Source: JAAYAY01 sp964563135
Lineage (GTDB): Bacteria > Planctomycetota > Planctomycetia > Pirellulales > Thermoguttaceae
Assembly (NCBI GenBank): GCA_964563135.1
Contig: CAZLWV010000018.1
Location: forward strand, 9,671-73,670
Length of the DNA: 64,000 nucleotides
Direction of reading: 5' to 3'
Shown: piece by piece, positions 1 to 8,540 of the stretch
Numbering within the stretch: the stretch's first letter is position 1
Layout of the letters: the number at the start of each line of letters is the position of its first letter
The notes under the pieces: model-generated
The model's input: only the letters and a program-made list of their open reading frames with translations
The model's database searches: none
Told to the model about the DNA's origin: nothing
Program-made: the position numbers and the translations under genes

Positions 1-1
1 C

Positions 2-1135
2 GAAATCGACTTTGCCTTCCAGGGGGGTGAGCCCACCCTCATGGGCCTCGATTTCTTCCGCCGCGTGGTCCAACTGCAGCAGGAATACGCCCCGCCCGGG
101 GTCCGCATTCGCAATTCCCTGCAAACCAACGGTCTGAAGCTCGATGCCCAGTGGTGCCGGTTTCTCAAGGAACACGATTATCTGGTTGGATTGTCGATCG
201 ACGGCCCTGCCGATCTCCACGACCGCTGCCGCGTCGACCGCAGCGGCGAGGGAACCCACGGCCGGGTGATGCGGGCCATGACAACCCTCCAGGAACACCA
301 GGTCGAGTTCAACGCCCTGGTTTGCGTCACCCGCTACAATGCCAATCACCCGCAGCGCGTGTATCGCTTCCTGCGCGACCACGGCGTCGACTTCATCCAG
401 TTCATTCCCATTGTCCAGCCGCTGCCGGGCGTCTCGCCTTGGGGGCCGCCGCCGCGGGATCGACCGCTCGAAGAACTCGTCACGCCGCGGAGCGTGCTGC
501 CCGACCAGTTTGGCCGCTTCCTGATCGCCGTGTTCGAAGAGTGGGTCCATGCCGACGTTGGGCGGATTTTCGTCCGCGATTTCGACCAGGCGCTTGCCGC
601 ATGGACGGGGGCGGCGGCCACTCTCTGCGTATACGCCGAAACCTGCGGCCGCGCGACGGCCATCGAACACAACGGCGACCTCTACAGTTGCGATCACTAC
701 GTATTCCCGGAATTCCGCCTCGGCAATATCCGCGAGACGTCGATTCGCGAGCTTGCCGATTCCCCTGACCAGCAGCGGTTCGGCCGCGACAAACTCGACC
801 GCCTGCCCGAGTGCTGCAGAACCTGCTCCGTCCGCTTCGCCTGCAACGGGGCCTGCCCCAAAGACCGCTTCCTCTGGGCCCCCGATGGCCAGTTCGGCCT
901 GAACTACCTCTGCGCCGGGCTCAAGATGTTCTTCGAGCATATCGATCCGTGCATGCAGTTCATGGCCGGCGAGTTGAAAGCAGGACGCCCTGCCGCCGGA
1001 ATCATGCGGCGGTTCCGTGCGGAAGAACAACGCGTCAAGCAGCAAGCCGAAGCGGCAGGCCGCCCCCTGCGGCGCAACGATCCCTGCCCTTGCGGCTCCG
1101 GCAAGAAATACAAGAATTGCTGCATGCACCGATGA
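2..1135 (+). CDS. anaerobic sulfatase-maturating enzyme (radical SAM), 5' truncated
   Basis: Radical SAM enzyme expected to oxidise a Cys or Ser of sulfatases to formylglycine in the cytoplasm. The frame is open from base 2, so the N terminus with the CxxxCxxC SAM cluster lies outside the window. Seen are FQGGEPTL at the left edge and a C-terminal SPASM region with the Cys series CGRATAIEHNGDLYSC, CCRTC and CNGAC followed by NYLCAG, a pattern I associate with anSMEs. The last 20 residues form a SEC-C zinc motif (DPCPCGSGKKYKNCC), common as a C-terminal add-on. About 377 residues are visible. Planctomycetes usually carry many sulfatases, which fits the role, but none is in this window. Confidence 0.85.
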   Translation, partial: EIDFAFQGGEPTLMGLDFFRRVVQLQQEYAPPGVRIRNSLQTNGLKLDAQWCRFLKEHDYLVGLSIDGPADLHDRCRVDRSGEGTHGRVMRAMTTLQEHQVEFNALVCVTRYNANHPQRVYRFLRDHGVDFIQFIPIVQPLPGVSPWGPPPRDRPLEELVTPRSVLPDQFGRFLIAVFEEWVHADVGRIFVRDFDQALAAWTGAAATLCVYAETCGRATAIEHNGDLYSCDHYVFPEFRLGNIRETSIRELADSPDQQRFGRDKLDRLPECCRTCSVRFACNGACPKDRFLWAPDGQFGLNYLCAGLKMFFEHIDPCMQFMAGELKAGRPAAGIMRRFRAEEQRVKQQAEAAGRPLRRNDPCPCGSGKKYKNCCMHR

Positions 1136-1517
1136 CTTGCTCCACCATGACGGCCCACGGTCCGCTGGTTCGCTGCTTGCTTCGTTTCCAGCGCGCCCTC
1201 CAGCTTGCTGGAGGATGGACAAGGTTGACGGCGGACAACAGATTCCGTTATGCTCTTGCCTCAGCAAGTCCGGCCTGCCGCTGGCGGCGGGTTGGACTTG
1301 CCGAGGTGGTACCACGAGGAACTGTTCACTCCGACGCCCTTCTTTGCAGACTTCCTGTTGGCCTTTGCGCTGCCAGTGCCCGAGGGCGACGGGCGGAAGC
1401 CCGGCCTTTCCCGGTCTCCCCTTGGGTGGCCGTGAGCGTCCTGCTGGCAGGCATCGGTGATGCGGCTGGTTTAAGCCAACGGACACGAGGGAATCGCCTC
1501 CCCGAGACTCGGAGATC
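1136..1517. other. intergenic region with one hairpin
   Basis: No convincing gene is seen. The open frames here have no family resemblance and overlap one another. The only structure is a short inverted repeat at 1197-1214, cctccag-cttg-ctggagg, about 60 bases after the sulfatase maturase stop. It lacks a T-run, so it is only a weak terminator candidate. Confidence 0.5.
1197..1214 (+). terminator. possible hairpin terminator after the sulfatase maturase
   Basis: Perfect 7-bp stem (cctccag / ctggagg) with a cttg loop lies between the maturase stop and pyrF. No T-tract follows, so termination is inferred from position and stem only. Confidence 0.25.
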
Positions 1518-2453
1518 ATGAGAATGAACTACGCAGACCGTTTGAGCGCCGCTGTCGAGCGATGCAAAAATCCCGTGCTCGTGGGGCTCGATCCGCGGCT
1601 GGAATCGTTGCCTTCCCGTCTGGTGGCCGCCACGGGCAGCGAAACCCCGGCCCAGAAAGCCGCTGCCTACGAGGAATTCTGCCGCGGCGTGATCGACGTC
1701 GTCGCCTCCCTGGTTCCGGCGGTGAAGCCGCAGGCTGCCTTCTTTGAGCAGTTGGGACCGGACGGCATGGTTGCCCTCGGCCGCATCCTCCGCTATGCCG
1801 GCCAGAAAGGGCTCCTGGTGATCCTCGACGGCAAACGCAACGATATCGGCTCCACTGCGGTCGCCTATGCCGAGGGCATTCTCGGCTCGGCCGATCGCAG
1901 CCCCTGGGGAGCCGACGCCCTGACGGTCAGTCCCTACCTGGGCGACGACAGTCTCCGACCGTTTGTCGACGTGGCGATCCGCCGCGAGGCCGGGATTTAT
2001 GTGCTCGTCAAAACATCCAATCCGGGTGGGGCGATGTTCCAGGATCTCCTTGCCGACGGCAAACGCCTCTACGAGCACGTCGGCGGTTTTGTGAACCAGC
2101 TTGCCCAGGAAACCGCCGGCCAATGCGGCTACGGGGCGGTGGGGGCCGTCGTCGGGGCGACCTGGCCGGAACAACTGTCCCAGTTGCGCTCCGCCATGCC
2201 GCAGACCTGGTTCCTCGTCCCCGGATTTGGCAGTCAGGGCGGCACGGCCGTCGACGTGGCCCCCGCGTTTGACGAGCACGGGCTGGGGGCCATCATCAAC
2301 AATTCCCGGGGAATCCTGTTCGCCTACAAGCAGCCCGCGTATTCCCATCGCTTTGGCGAAGATCGCTGGCAGGATGCCGTCGAGGCGGCCACCCGCGACA
2401 TGATCGATCGCCTGGCCGCCGATACTCCCGCCGGCCGCCTTGGCAACTCATAG
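1518..2453 (+). CDS. pyrF: orotidine 5'-phosphate decarboxylase
   Basis: Last step of de novo UMP synthesis, decarboxylating OMP to UMP in the cytoplasm. The protein (311 aa) is the long type-2 form. Seen are VLVGLDPRLESLP near the N terminus, VKPQAAFFEQLG, the catalytic segment LDGKRNDIGSTA (the DxKxxD charge network), and a phosphate-binding C-terminal part with VPGFGSQGG. ATG at 1518 is followed two codons later by a second ATG (1524), and either could be used. It stands alone among pyrimidine genes, and the msrB gene follows after 20 bases on the same strand. Confidence 0.93.
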   Translation: MRMNYADRLSAAVERCKNPVLVGLDPRLESLPSRLVAATGSETPAQKAAAYEEFCRGVIDVVASLVPAVKPQAAFFEQLGPDGMVALGRILRYAGQKGLLVILDGKRNDIGSTAVAYAEGILGSADRSPWGADALTVSPYLGDDSLRPFVDVAIRREAGIYVLVKTSNPGGAMFQDLLADGKRLYEHVGGFVNQLAQETAGQCGYGAVGAVVGATWPEQLSQLRSAMPQTWFLVPGFGSQGGTAVDVAPAFDEHGLGAIINNSRGILFAYKQPAYSHRFGEDRWQDAVEAATRDMIDRLAADTPAGRLGNS

Positions 2454-2473
2454 CTCGCGCCTACAATTCTCCC

Positions 2474-3136
2474 ATGCTGTCTCCTACGACCCGTCGCAGT
2501 CTCCTCCTGTCCGGCTGCCTGGCACTGGCCCTTGCGGGCTGCACTGCCCAGGATCCGTCGCGATCCGACCTCCTCGTTTCTCCCGCAGACACCGCAGGGG
2601 CAGCTTCGCCCGGAATGACCGTCTCCCCTGTTTCTCCCGGCGTCACATCGCTGCCGGTAATCCCCGTGGTCGAGGAGCCGAAGATGAAGGAACCCACCGG
2701 CCAGTCCACCCGGTTTCCCGTTCAGAAGACGGAGCAGGAGTGGAAGGCCCTCCTCACACCCGAGCAGTACCGGATCACGCGGCTGAAAGGAACCGAGCGA
2801 GCCTTCACGGGCAAGTACTGGAACACGAAGACTCCCGGCACCTACCGATGTGTCTGCTGCGGCCGGGACCTGTTCGTCTCCGACGCCAAGTTTGAATCCG
2901 GTTGCGGCTGGCCGAGCTTCTTTCAGGCGGTCGACGACAAGGCCATCGTCACCCAGCCCGACAACTCCATTCCGCCCCCCCGCCTGGAGATCATGTGTGC
3001 CAACTGCGGTGCCCACCTCGGCCACGTCTTCGAAGACGGTCCGCCTCCGACAGGCCTGCGATTCTGTGTCAACTCGGGCGCTGTCAAGCTCGTCGAACCT
3101 CAGGCAGACTCCCATCGCCAGCCCAGCTCACGGTGA
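2474..3136 (+). CDS. msrB: peptide methionine-(R)-S-oxide reductase, lipoprotein form
   Basis: Reduces methionine-R-sulfoxide in proteins. The first 25 residues are a lipoprotein signal with lipobox LALAGC, so the enzyme should be anchored outside the cytoplasmic membrane. After a Pro/Thr-rich linker the MsrB domain carries zinc pairs CVCC and CANC, the SGCGWPSF segment and the resolving/catalytic end GLRFCVNSGAV. At 220 aa it is longer than a bare MsrB domain because of the signal and linker. It is 20 bases after pyrF and convergent with the hydrogenase gene. No msrA is nearby. An exported repair enzyme beside an exported hydrogenase may reflect oxidative damage outside the cytoplasm, which is inference. 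Confidence 0.9.
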   Translation: MLSPTTRRSLLLSGCLALALAGCTAQDPSRSDLLVSPADTAGAASPGMTVSPVSPGVTSLPVIPVVEEPKMKEPTGQSTRFPVQKTEQEWKALLTPEQYRITRLKGTERAFTGKYWNTKTPGTYRCVCCGRDLFVSDAKFESGCGWPSFFQAVDDKAIVTQPDNSIPPPRLEIMCANCGAHLGHVFEDGPPPTGLRFCVNSGAVKLVEPQADSHRQPSSR

Positions 3137-3190
3137 ACCGCAGCAGGTGATGCCCACACAGTCTTCCGTTCCGCTGGAACCGCACACCGG

Positions 3191-4738
3191 TCACCCGGCC
3201 GGCTGATACCGCGTGTGCAGCAGCTCGTGCGATAGCGGGCTGAGTGGTTTTCCCAAGAACTCCGCGTAGATCGCCTTGACGTTCGGATTGTCGGCGCTGC
3301 AGCGAATCGTCTGCCTCTCGTCCTTCGCGTAGAGGCCATCGATCCGCTTCTGCCGCAGAGCGTCGTCCGGCCGCCCGTTTCCGCCCGGCTTGGGCTGCCC
3401 GCCCCCGCCGATGCAACCGCCGGGGCAGGCCATGACCTCCACGAAGTCGTACTTCACATTCCCCTTGAGGATCTCGTCCAGAAGCGGGCGCGCTGTTGCC
3501 GTTCCGTGAGCCACGGCCACGCGAAGGGGCCGGCCGTCGATCTCCACCGAGGCCTCGCGGACCCCCGTCAGCCCACGAACCGGTTCGAATTCCAGCAGCG
3601 TGGCCGGTGCTTGTGTGCCCGTCCGATACCACCAGACGGCCCGGAGCGTTGCCTCCATGACTCCGCCCGTATTGCCGAAGATGATTCCACCGCCGCTTCC
3701 CCGCCCCATCATCGAATCGTACTCGGCATCGGGAAGCTCGTGGAACCGGATGCGGCTCTCGAAGATCCACTGCGCCAGCTCACGGCAGGTCAGCGCGTAA
3801 TCCATGTCGCGGATCGTCTCGTCCTTCAGATAGCGCCCCGCCGCATTCATCTCCGGCCGCAGGACTTCGAACTTCTTGGCCGTGCAGGGCGTGAGGGCCA
3901 CGTTCACGATCGTCTTGGGATCGATCCCGTTCTTCTTGGCAAACCAGGTCTTGATCGCTGCTCCCTGGATCATCACCGGACTCTTTGTCGTCGAAAGATT
4001 GGGAAGCAGAGACGGATAGAAGGTCTCAGCGAAACTCACCCATGCCGGGCAGCAGCTTGTGAACTGGGGAAGGGCCGGTTTCGACGCACCGTCGGCCTCC
4101 AGCCGCTTGAGCAGTTCATTGGCTTCTTCCACCACGGTCACATCGGCGGCAAAGGTCGTGTCCAGCACGCGGTGGAACCCGATCCGCCGTAGTGCTTCGA
4201 CCATCTTCCCTTCACAATCGGCGCCCGGTTCCAGACCAAACGATTCTCCCAGCGCAACCCGCACTGCCGGCGACGTGGAGGCGATCAGCACCAGGTCTTT
4301 CATCTCCGTCATCCGGCGGATGCGCGGATACTCGATCCGTTCCGTCATTCCGCCCCGCTTGCACATGTTGGTGCACTGGCCGCAATGAATACAGACGGCC
4401 TTCTTCTGCTCCACCGCCGCCTTCGAGTAATGCGACACCGTCATCTGGTCCGTGCACGTCTCGTCGCAGTGTCCGCATTTCTGGCAGAGATACTCGTGCA
4501 GCAGAATCGACGGATTGTCTGGATCGACCCGAACGGGATCGATCTCCTCGCGGGCGGCCCTCTTGGCCTCCTTGTATTCCTTGAAGTTCGGATGCCCTCC
4601 CAGTCCCCAGGGCGGCCCTGATTCCGCAGCCGACGAGGCCTCGGCGCTGGCCGCCAGCCGTGAAAGACCGCCACTGAGCAGCAGTCCCGTCCCCAACACA
4701 CCCGACTGCATCATTCGTCGTCGACTGATATTCCTCAT
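3191..4738 (-). CDS. Tat-signal [FeFe]-hydrogenase, single chain
   Basis: Catalyses H2 oxidation or evolution. Starting at ATG 4738 (MRNISRRRM) the protein is 515 aa. Residues 1-30 form a twin-arginine signal (SRRRMMQSG, then a Gly/Leu-rich hydrophobic stretch), so the folded enzyme should be exported. Two [4Fe-4S] motifs follow (CQKCGHCDETC about residue 85, CIHCGQCTNMC about 116). The H-cluster motifs are TSCCPAW (about 227), TPCTAKKFE (about 283, where the family usually has MPC) and MACPGGCIGGGGQP (about 436). A small-subunit-like tail is fused at the C terminus. An upstream ATG at 4798 would add 20 residues before the RR motif, so I prefer 4738. No cytochrome partner gene is adjacent. 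Confidence 0.9.
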   Translation of the reverse strand: MRNISRRRMMQSGVLGTGLLLSGGLSRLAASAEASSAAESGPPWGLGGHPNFKEYKEAKRAAREEIDPVRVDPDNPSILLHEYLCQKCGHCDETCTDQMTVSHYSKAAVEQKKAVCIHCGQCTNMCKRGGMTERIEYPRIRRMTEMKDLVLIASTSPAVRVALGESFGLEPGADCEGKMVEALRRIGFHRVLDTTFAADVTVVEEANELLKRLEADGASKPALPQFTSCCPAWVSFAETFYPSLLPNLSTTKSPVMIQGAAIKTWFAKKNGIDPKTIVNVALTPCTAKKFEVLRPEMNAAGRYLKDETIRDMDYALTCRELAQWIFESRIRFHELPDAEYDSMMGRGSGGGIIFGNTGGVMEATLRAVWWYRTGTQAPATLLEFEPVRGLTGVREASVEIDGRPLRVAVAHGTATARPLLDEILKGNVKYDFVEVMACPGGCIGGGGQPKPGGNGRPDDALRQKRIDGLYAKDERQTIRCSADNPNVKAIYAEFLGKPLSPLSHELLHTRYQPAG

Positions 4739-4922
4739 GTTCCACTCGCTCCACAGAAGTGTTGGTGATCGGCCGTTCGCCAGACGGCTTTGTGACAACC
4801 GTGACTGTCAATAAACCTTGGATTGCCGCATTTGCGCAGTGGTTCATAGGCTACTGGAAACACCGGCCGCGATCAAGGACAACCGCCCAGAACGACACGA
4901 ATTCGGACGCTCCAGCTATGCA

Positions 4923-7013
4923 TCACTCCACCCACACCATTCGCATCCGCATCGGCTCCAGCGGCACCGTCAGCCGGCCGTCGGCGCAGGGCAACGCTTC
5001 CCCGCTCAGGGCGTCCTTCGCTCCGCGGGGCGTCGCGCCGATTCGACCAACGTCCAACTTGACCTCGGCCGTGGCCCGCTCGCCGGCCGACAGGTTGGAA
5101 ACAACCAGCAGGGCCCGTCCCACCCTGCCGCCGTCTGCCGGGTGGACGTACAGGCTCACACGCACCGATTCCGGCCCGACAGCGGTCAGAGGGTCTTCTT
5201 CCCAGTAGGGGTGCCACTGGGCCTTGTCGACCTCGAAACGGGTCATCACGTCCCAGATCGGCGCCATCTTCTCCAGTGCCGCCAGACCGCACGGTCGCAC
5301 CCGCACGTCGTGCAGCAACGAAACCGCCAGAGCGTGGTTGTAGGTCCAGTGCGGCGGCCGCTCGTAGGCCAGGAACTCGCACGGTACCCCGTAGTTGCGC
5401 CCCATGAACTCGGCCCGGAACGCGTCCAGCGGCAGGTTCTTCAACGGATCCCCCGCCAGACTGCCCCCCGCGAACTGCTCCCCGTCCCAGTAGCAGTCCG
5501 TGAATGCCAGGGTCGGCGTCACGCAGCATGTGCTCTGGTGCGCGCTGATCAGGCCCCCCTGGGGATGAAACATGCCGTACAGCCGTTGCATCAATCGCCG
5601 CACTCCGAATATCGGATAGGTTGGATGCAGTCTGCCGTCCGCCCCCCGATAGCCGCAGCCGTGCCGCTCGTTGCAGCAACCCCAGGGCGAGATCGTACCG
5701 TCCAGGTACAGCCCGTCGTACCCGTAGCGTTTCCTCGCCTCTTCGATCCCGTCGGCCAGCCGGTCCGCCCAGACGCTGTTGTAGCACACCCTGAAATCCC
5801 GCTGCTCGGGATGGCGATACCAGCCCGGCAGGATCTCTCCGTCGGCGTTCTTGACGAGCACCTCGTCCGAGAGTTCTGCCCACTCCGGCGCCAGCGGCGA
5901 CAGTTCATATCCGTGATAGACCAGCACCTTCATCCCGCGCCGGTGGCACCCATCCACGATCTTTCGAAACTCGGCCTCGGGCGTCGTCATCGGATAGTTT
6001 TGGATCGGCGCCCAGTCCTCGTGGAACACGGCGGTCTTGACACCAAGTTCTGCCGCCCGGTCAAGCGTGGCCTCCGGATTGCGATCCGGAAACGCACGAT
6101 GGCACAGCCACCACTCCTTGGGAACCGGCAGGGTCGAACCGACCCCCAGCTCAGGCACGTGCCAGACCCGCCACTGGTGAAAATCGGCCGGCCAGGGTTT
6201 GACCGGTGTGGCCTGAATGCCGAACGTAAACGTGGCCGGCAACCTCAGGGCCGAGTCGGCCAGGTGCATGCGGAGCAGCACCTCGTTTTCCTCCACAACC
6301 ACCTCGATTGCAGCGTCGGCCTTTTCCGGCTGCCACCCCTTGTCCGACTCCGCAAACCAGCCCAGGCCGCTCTCCTCATTCCCCAGCCAGATGAACGGCT
6401 TGAACGGCAGTGTGAGCCCCGTTTCGGCCAACTGGCCGCTGTTCTTGGCGCCGCCCCAACTGCCGGGGAAGTAGTGATACAGACCCACTCGTTCCCGCCG
6501 CAGCGGCACCTCGAGCCACAACCGCTCGAGCTTCGGCGCCGTTTTGTACTGGGGCAGCACAACTGCGTCGATCCGTATCATCCCGTCCAGGTCGATCCGC
6601 GTTGTCGTGTTGACGATCAACTTGTCCCCCGCTTGCCAGCCGGTAACGACCGCTTGTGCCGGTTCGGCGCGAAACACGAAATTGCCTCCCCGTTTCCACT
6701 CGATCGCCGCGCCGTCGGCCTGCCCGACCAGGCGGATCGGCGCGCTGAGCATCTCCTGGTTCGCGGTCACGATCGAACTGGGAAGGGCCGTGCCGGCCAG
6801 CGTGTGCCTGCGGCCCCACACTCCGACCTCGACGCCCGTGGGCTTCTCTTCCACGGTCACCGCCGACCACGGCGCAATCAGCTTGGGAGCTTCTTCCCCG
6901 CACACTCTTGGAGCCCGCACCATCGCGCCGGCGATCAGGCAGGCTGCAAGACCCGCCAGATACGCCCCTTGCCCGCGCTGCCTGCCGATCTGCCCTCGAT
7001 TTGCCGCAATCAT
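4923..7013 (-). CDS. secreted glycoside-hydrolase-like protein
   Basis: The start ATG 7013 is set by a strong GGGGAGGAAA ribosome site 8 bases upstream. The 696-residue product begins with a signal peptide (hydrophobic LAGLAACLIAGAM). The N-terminal half is beta-sandwich-like. From about residue 290 a TIM-barrel-like part carries YHGYELSP, DGLYLDGTISPWG and HQSTC segments, with acidic residues where glycosidases of the alpha-galactosidase/GH123-like superfamily place catalytic groups. I cannot fix the substrate or family number. It resembles large planctomycete secreted proteins with a GH-like fold. It is 60 bases downstream of the methyltransferase gene on the same strand and may be cotranscribed. 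Confidence 0.6.
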   Translation of the reverse strand: MIAANRGQIGRQRGQGAYLAGLAACLIAGAMVRAPRVCGEEAPKLIAPWSAVTVEEKPTGVEVGVWGRRHTLAGTALPSSIVTANQEMLSAPIRLVGQADGAAIEWKRGGNFVFRAEPAQAVVTGWQAGDKLIVNTTTRIDLDGMIRIDAVVLPQYKTAPKLERLWLEVPLRRERVGLYHYFPGSWGGAKNSGQLAETGLTLPFKPFIWLGNEESGLGWFAESDKGWQPEKADAAIEVVVEENEVLLRMHLADSALRLPATFTFGIQATPVKPWPADFHQWRVWHVPELGVGSTLPVPKEWWLCHRAFPDRNPEATLDRAAELGVKTAVFHEDWAPIQNYPMTTPEAEFRKIVDGCHRRGMKVLVYHGYELSPLAPEWAELSDEVLVKNADGEILPGWYRHPEQRDFRVCYNSVWADRLADGIEEARKRYGYDGLYLDGTISPWGCCNERHGCGYRGADGRLHPTYPIFGVRRLMQRLYGMFHPQGGLISAHQSTCCVTPTLAFTDCYWDGEQFAGGSLAGDPLKNLPLDAFRAEFMGRNYGVPCEFLAYERPPHWTYNHALAVSLLHDVRVRPCGLAALEKMAPIWDVMTRFEVDKAQWHPYWEEDPLTAVGPESVRVSLYVHPADGGRVGRALLVVSNLSAGERATAEVKLDVGRIGATPRGAKDALSGEALPCADGRLTVPLEPMRMRMVWVE

Positions 7014-7072
7014 GTCCGTTTCCTCCCCATGCCGATTCCCGGAAAAGCAGTCGTCCAGGCCGATTGTACCAG

Positions 7073-8337
7073 TCACTTTCGGGGCCAGGAGGCGCTCTTC
7101 CCGAACACCATCAGAAACCGGTCTTCTGCCGGACGCGGCAACTCGCGCAGTAGCTGGAAGCCTGCCTGGTTCATTTCTTCCTTGACGGTCTCCGCCGCGA
7201 TCATGCGGCGGTGGCTGGCCTCTCGGCGCGGAATCGGCTTGGGTGCCTGGCGGTCCAGAACGAACACACAGCCTGACGGCGCGAGTTGTTCTCGCAGCTT
7301 CGCCAGCAACTGCGGACCGTGAAACAGGAGGTGGTAGCTGTCGAGGAAGTAGACGGCGTCAAGGGGTTCACCGCTCAGCTTGGGATCGCCTTTTTCCGTC
7401 AAGACCGAGGACAGACTCATGCCCGCTGGCAGCCAGGGGCGCTCGTCCTTCTGGGTGGCCCATTCTTCCAGCACGATGTCGACAGCATCGCAGGGCATCG
7501 CCTCCAACATCGGCCCGATCAGTTTGCGGCCTTCCCCCAAGGCAACCAGCGCCACACGCCGGGGGGTGGTGTCTGGCGCGGGTAGCAGTTGCTCAGCAAC
7601 CGCCGGCGGCAGCGGCGAGGCCGGATCCGGATCCCGGTCGGGAGCGTCCAGGCCGACGGGCCGCTGAAAGATCAGGACGAACTGGTCATTCCCCTTCAGA
7701 TCTCCTTCCGCACACTCGACAAACAGGTAGCCCTGTTCGCGGGCCTCTCGGACGACAGTCGTTTCGGCAATCCAGAAGTGCTTCTTGGCACGTTCCTCGC
7801 GCGGCACCCAGTCGGTCAAGGTTCCCAGATGCTGGTCCACGATCATCAGGTATCCGCCTGGCTTGAGCGCCCGCCAGATTCCCTGCAGCATCTGGCGCGG
7901 CTGGGAGAAGTGATGGTACACCCGGTTCATGTAGGCCATGTCGACCGAGCCGGCAGGTAAACCCGGGTCGCCGGCCTCGCCCACTACTGCCTTGACTTGC
8001 GGCAGTCCGCGCTTCTTGGCCTCTTCTTCGATCCCCTTCGTCTTGCCTTCTTCGATCTCCTCGGCCAGTACGGTGCCGTCTCGGCCGACGATTTCTGCGA
8101 AGGTCCACGAATCGCGGCCGTTGCCTGCGCCAATATCGGCAATCGTGGCGCCGGGCCCCACGCCAAGTCGTTTGGCGATCTTCTGGAGCGCCTCGGCTCG
8201 CTGCTGGGATTCCTCCTTTTCGCGTGATTTCCGGTTCGCGGCCGACTGGCCGGCCTGCTGACCGACGGCAACCGCCAGAACGCAGAGAGAGAGAGCAGGA
8301 TACTCAACAGCGGAGAAAAACGGCGATGGAGAATCAT
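7073..8337 (-). CDS. exported methyltransferase-like protein, frame broken at a (CT)6 repeat
   Basis: The open frame reads from GTG 8161 (362 aa), but the same frame stays open upstream to 8350 without any usable start. ATG 8337 lies in the neighbouring frame and encodes MILHRRFSPLLSILLSL. Removing one CT unit from the (CT)6 tract at 8284-8295 joins this to CVLAVAVGQQAG and the rest, giving a 420-residue protein with a normal signal peptide. The first domain is a class I SAM methyltransferase (ADIGAGNGRDSW, MNRVYHHF, LKPGGYLMIVD). The second half (from about residue 240) has a further methyltransferase-like fold ending in REASHRRMIAAE, which resembles the end of planctomycete secreted methyltransferases. 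The substrate is unknown. The frameshift could be phase variation, decay or error. Confidence 0.7.
8284..8295 (-). repeat. (CT)6 dinucleotide repeat inside a signal-peptide coding region
   Basis: Six CT units on the minus strand (AG on plus) lie exactly where the methyltransferase frame changes. Five units restore one continuous reading frame from ATG 8337 to the stop at 7073. Six, as here, end translation early in another frame. Confidence 0.75.
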
Positions 8338-8540
8338 GGTTCGTAGCCCTTCAGGAAGGAGTATGCATGCCGGCAGGTCCATTCTGGGTCCTGCCAGCAC
8401 CCAAGGAAAGAGGGCCGCACGGATTGCCGGCCCGCTGACTTCGGCGATCGTTCTTTCGTTGGGGGCTGAACGCGTTCTGGAGACTGTGGTCAAACAACAG
8501 ACTCCGGCCCGAGCATCGATGGGGCCGATCAGTCGTCTGG

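Noticed and set aside
811..1521. 236-codon frame spanning the maturase end and the spacer
   Set aside because: It overlaps the SPASM and SEC-C coding region in another frame and has Arg/Leu/Pro-biased composition without motifs.
4818..7322. 834-codon plus-strand frame opposite the glycosidase-like gene
   Set aside because: The minus strand has a signal peptide, a strong ribosome site and TIM-barrel-type segments. The plus frame has none.
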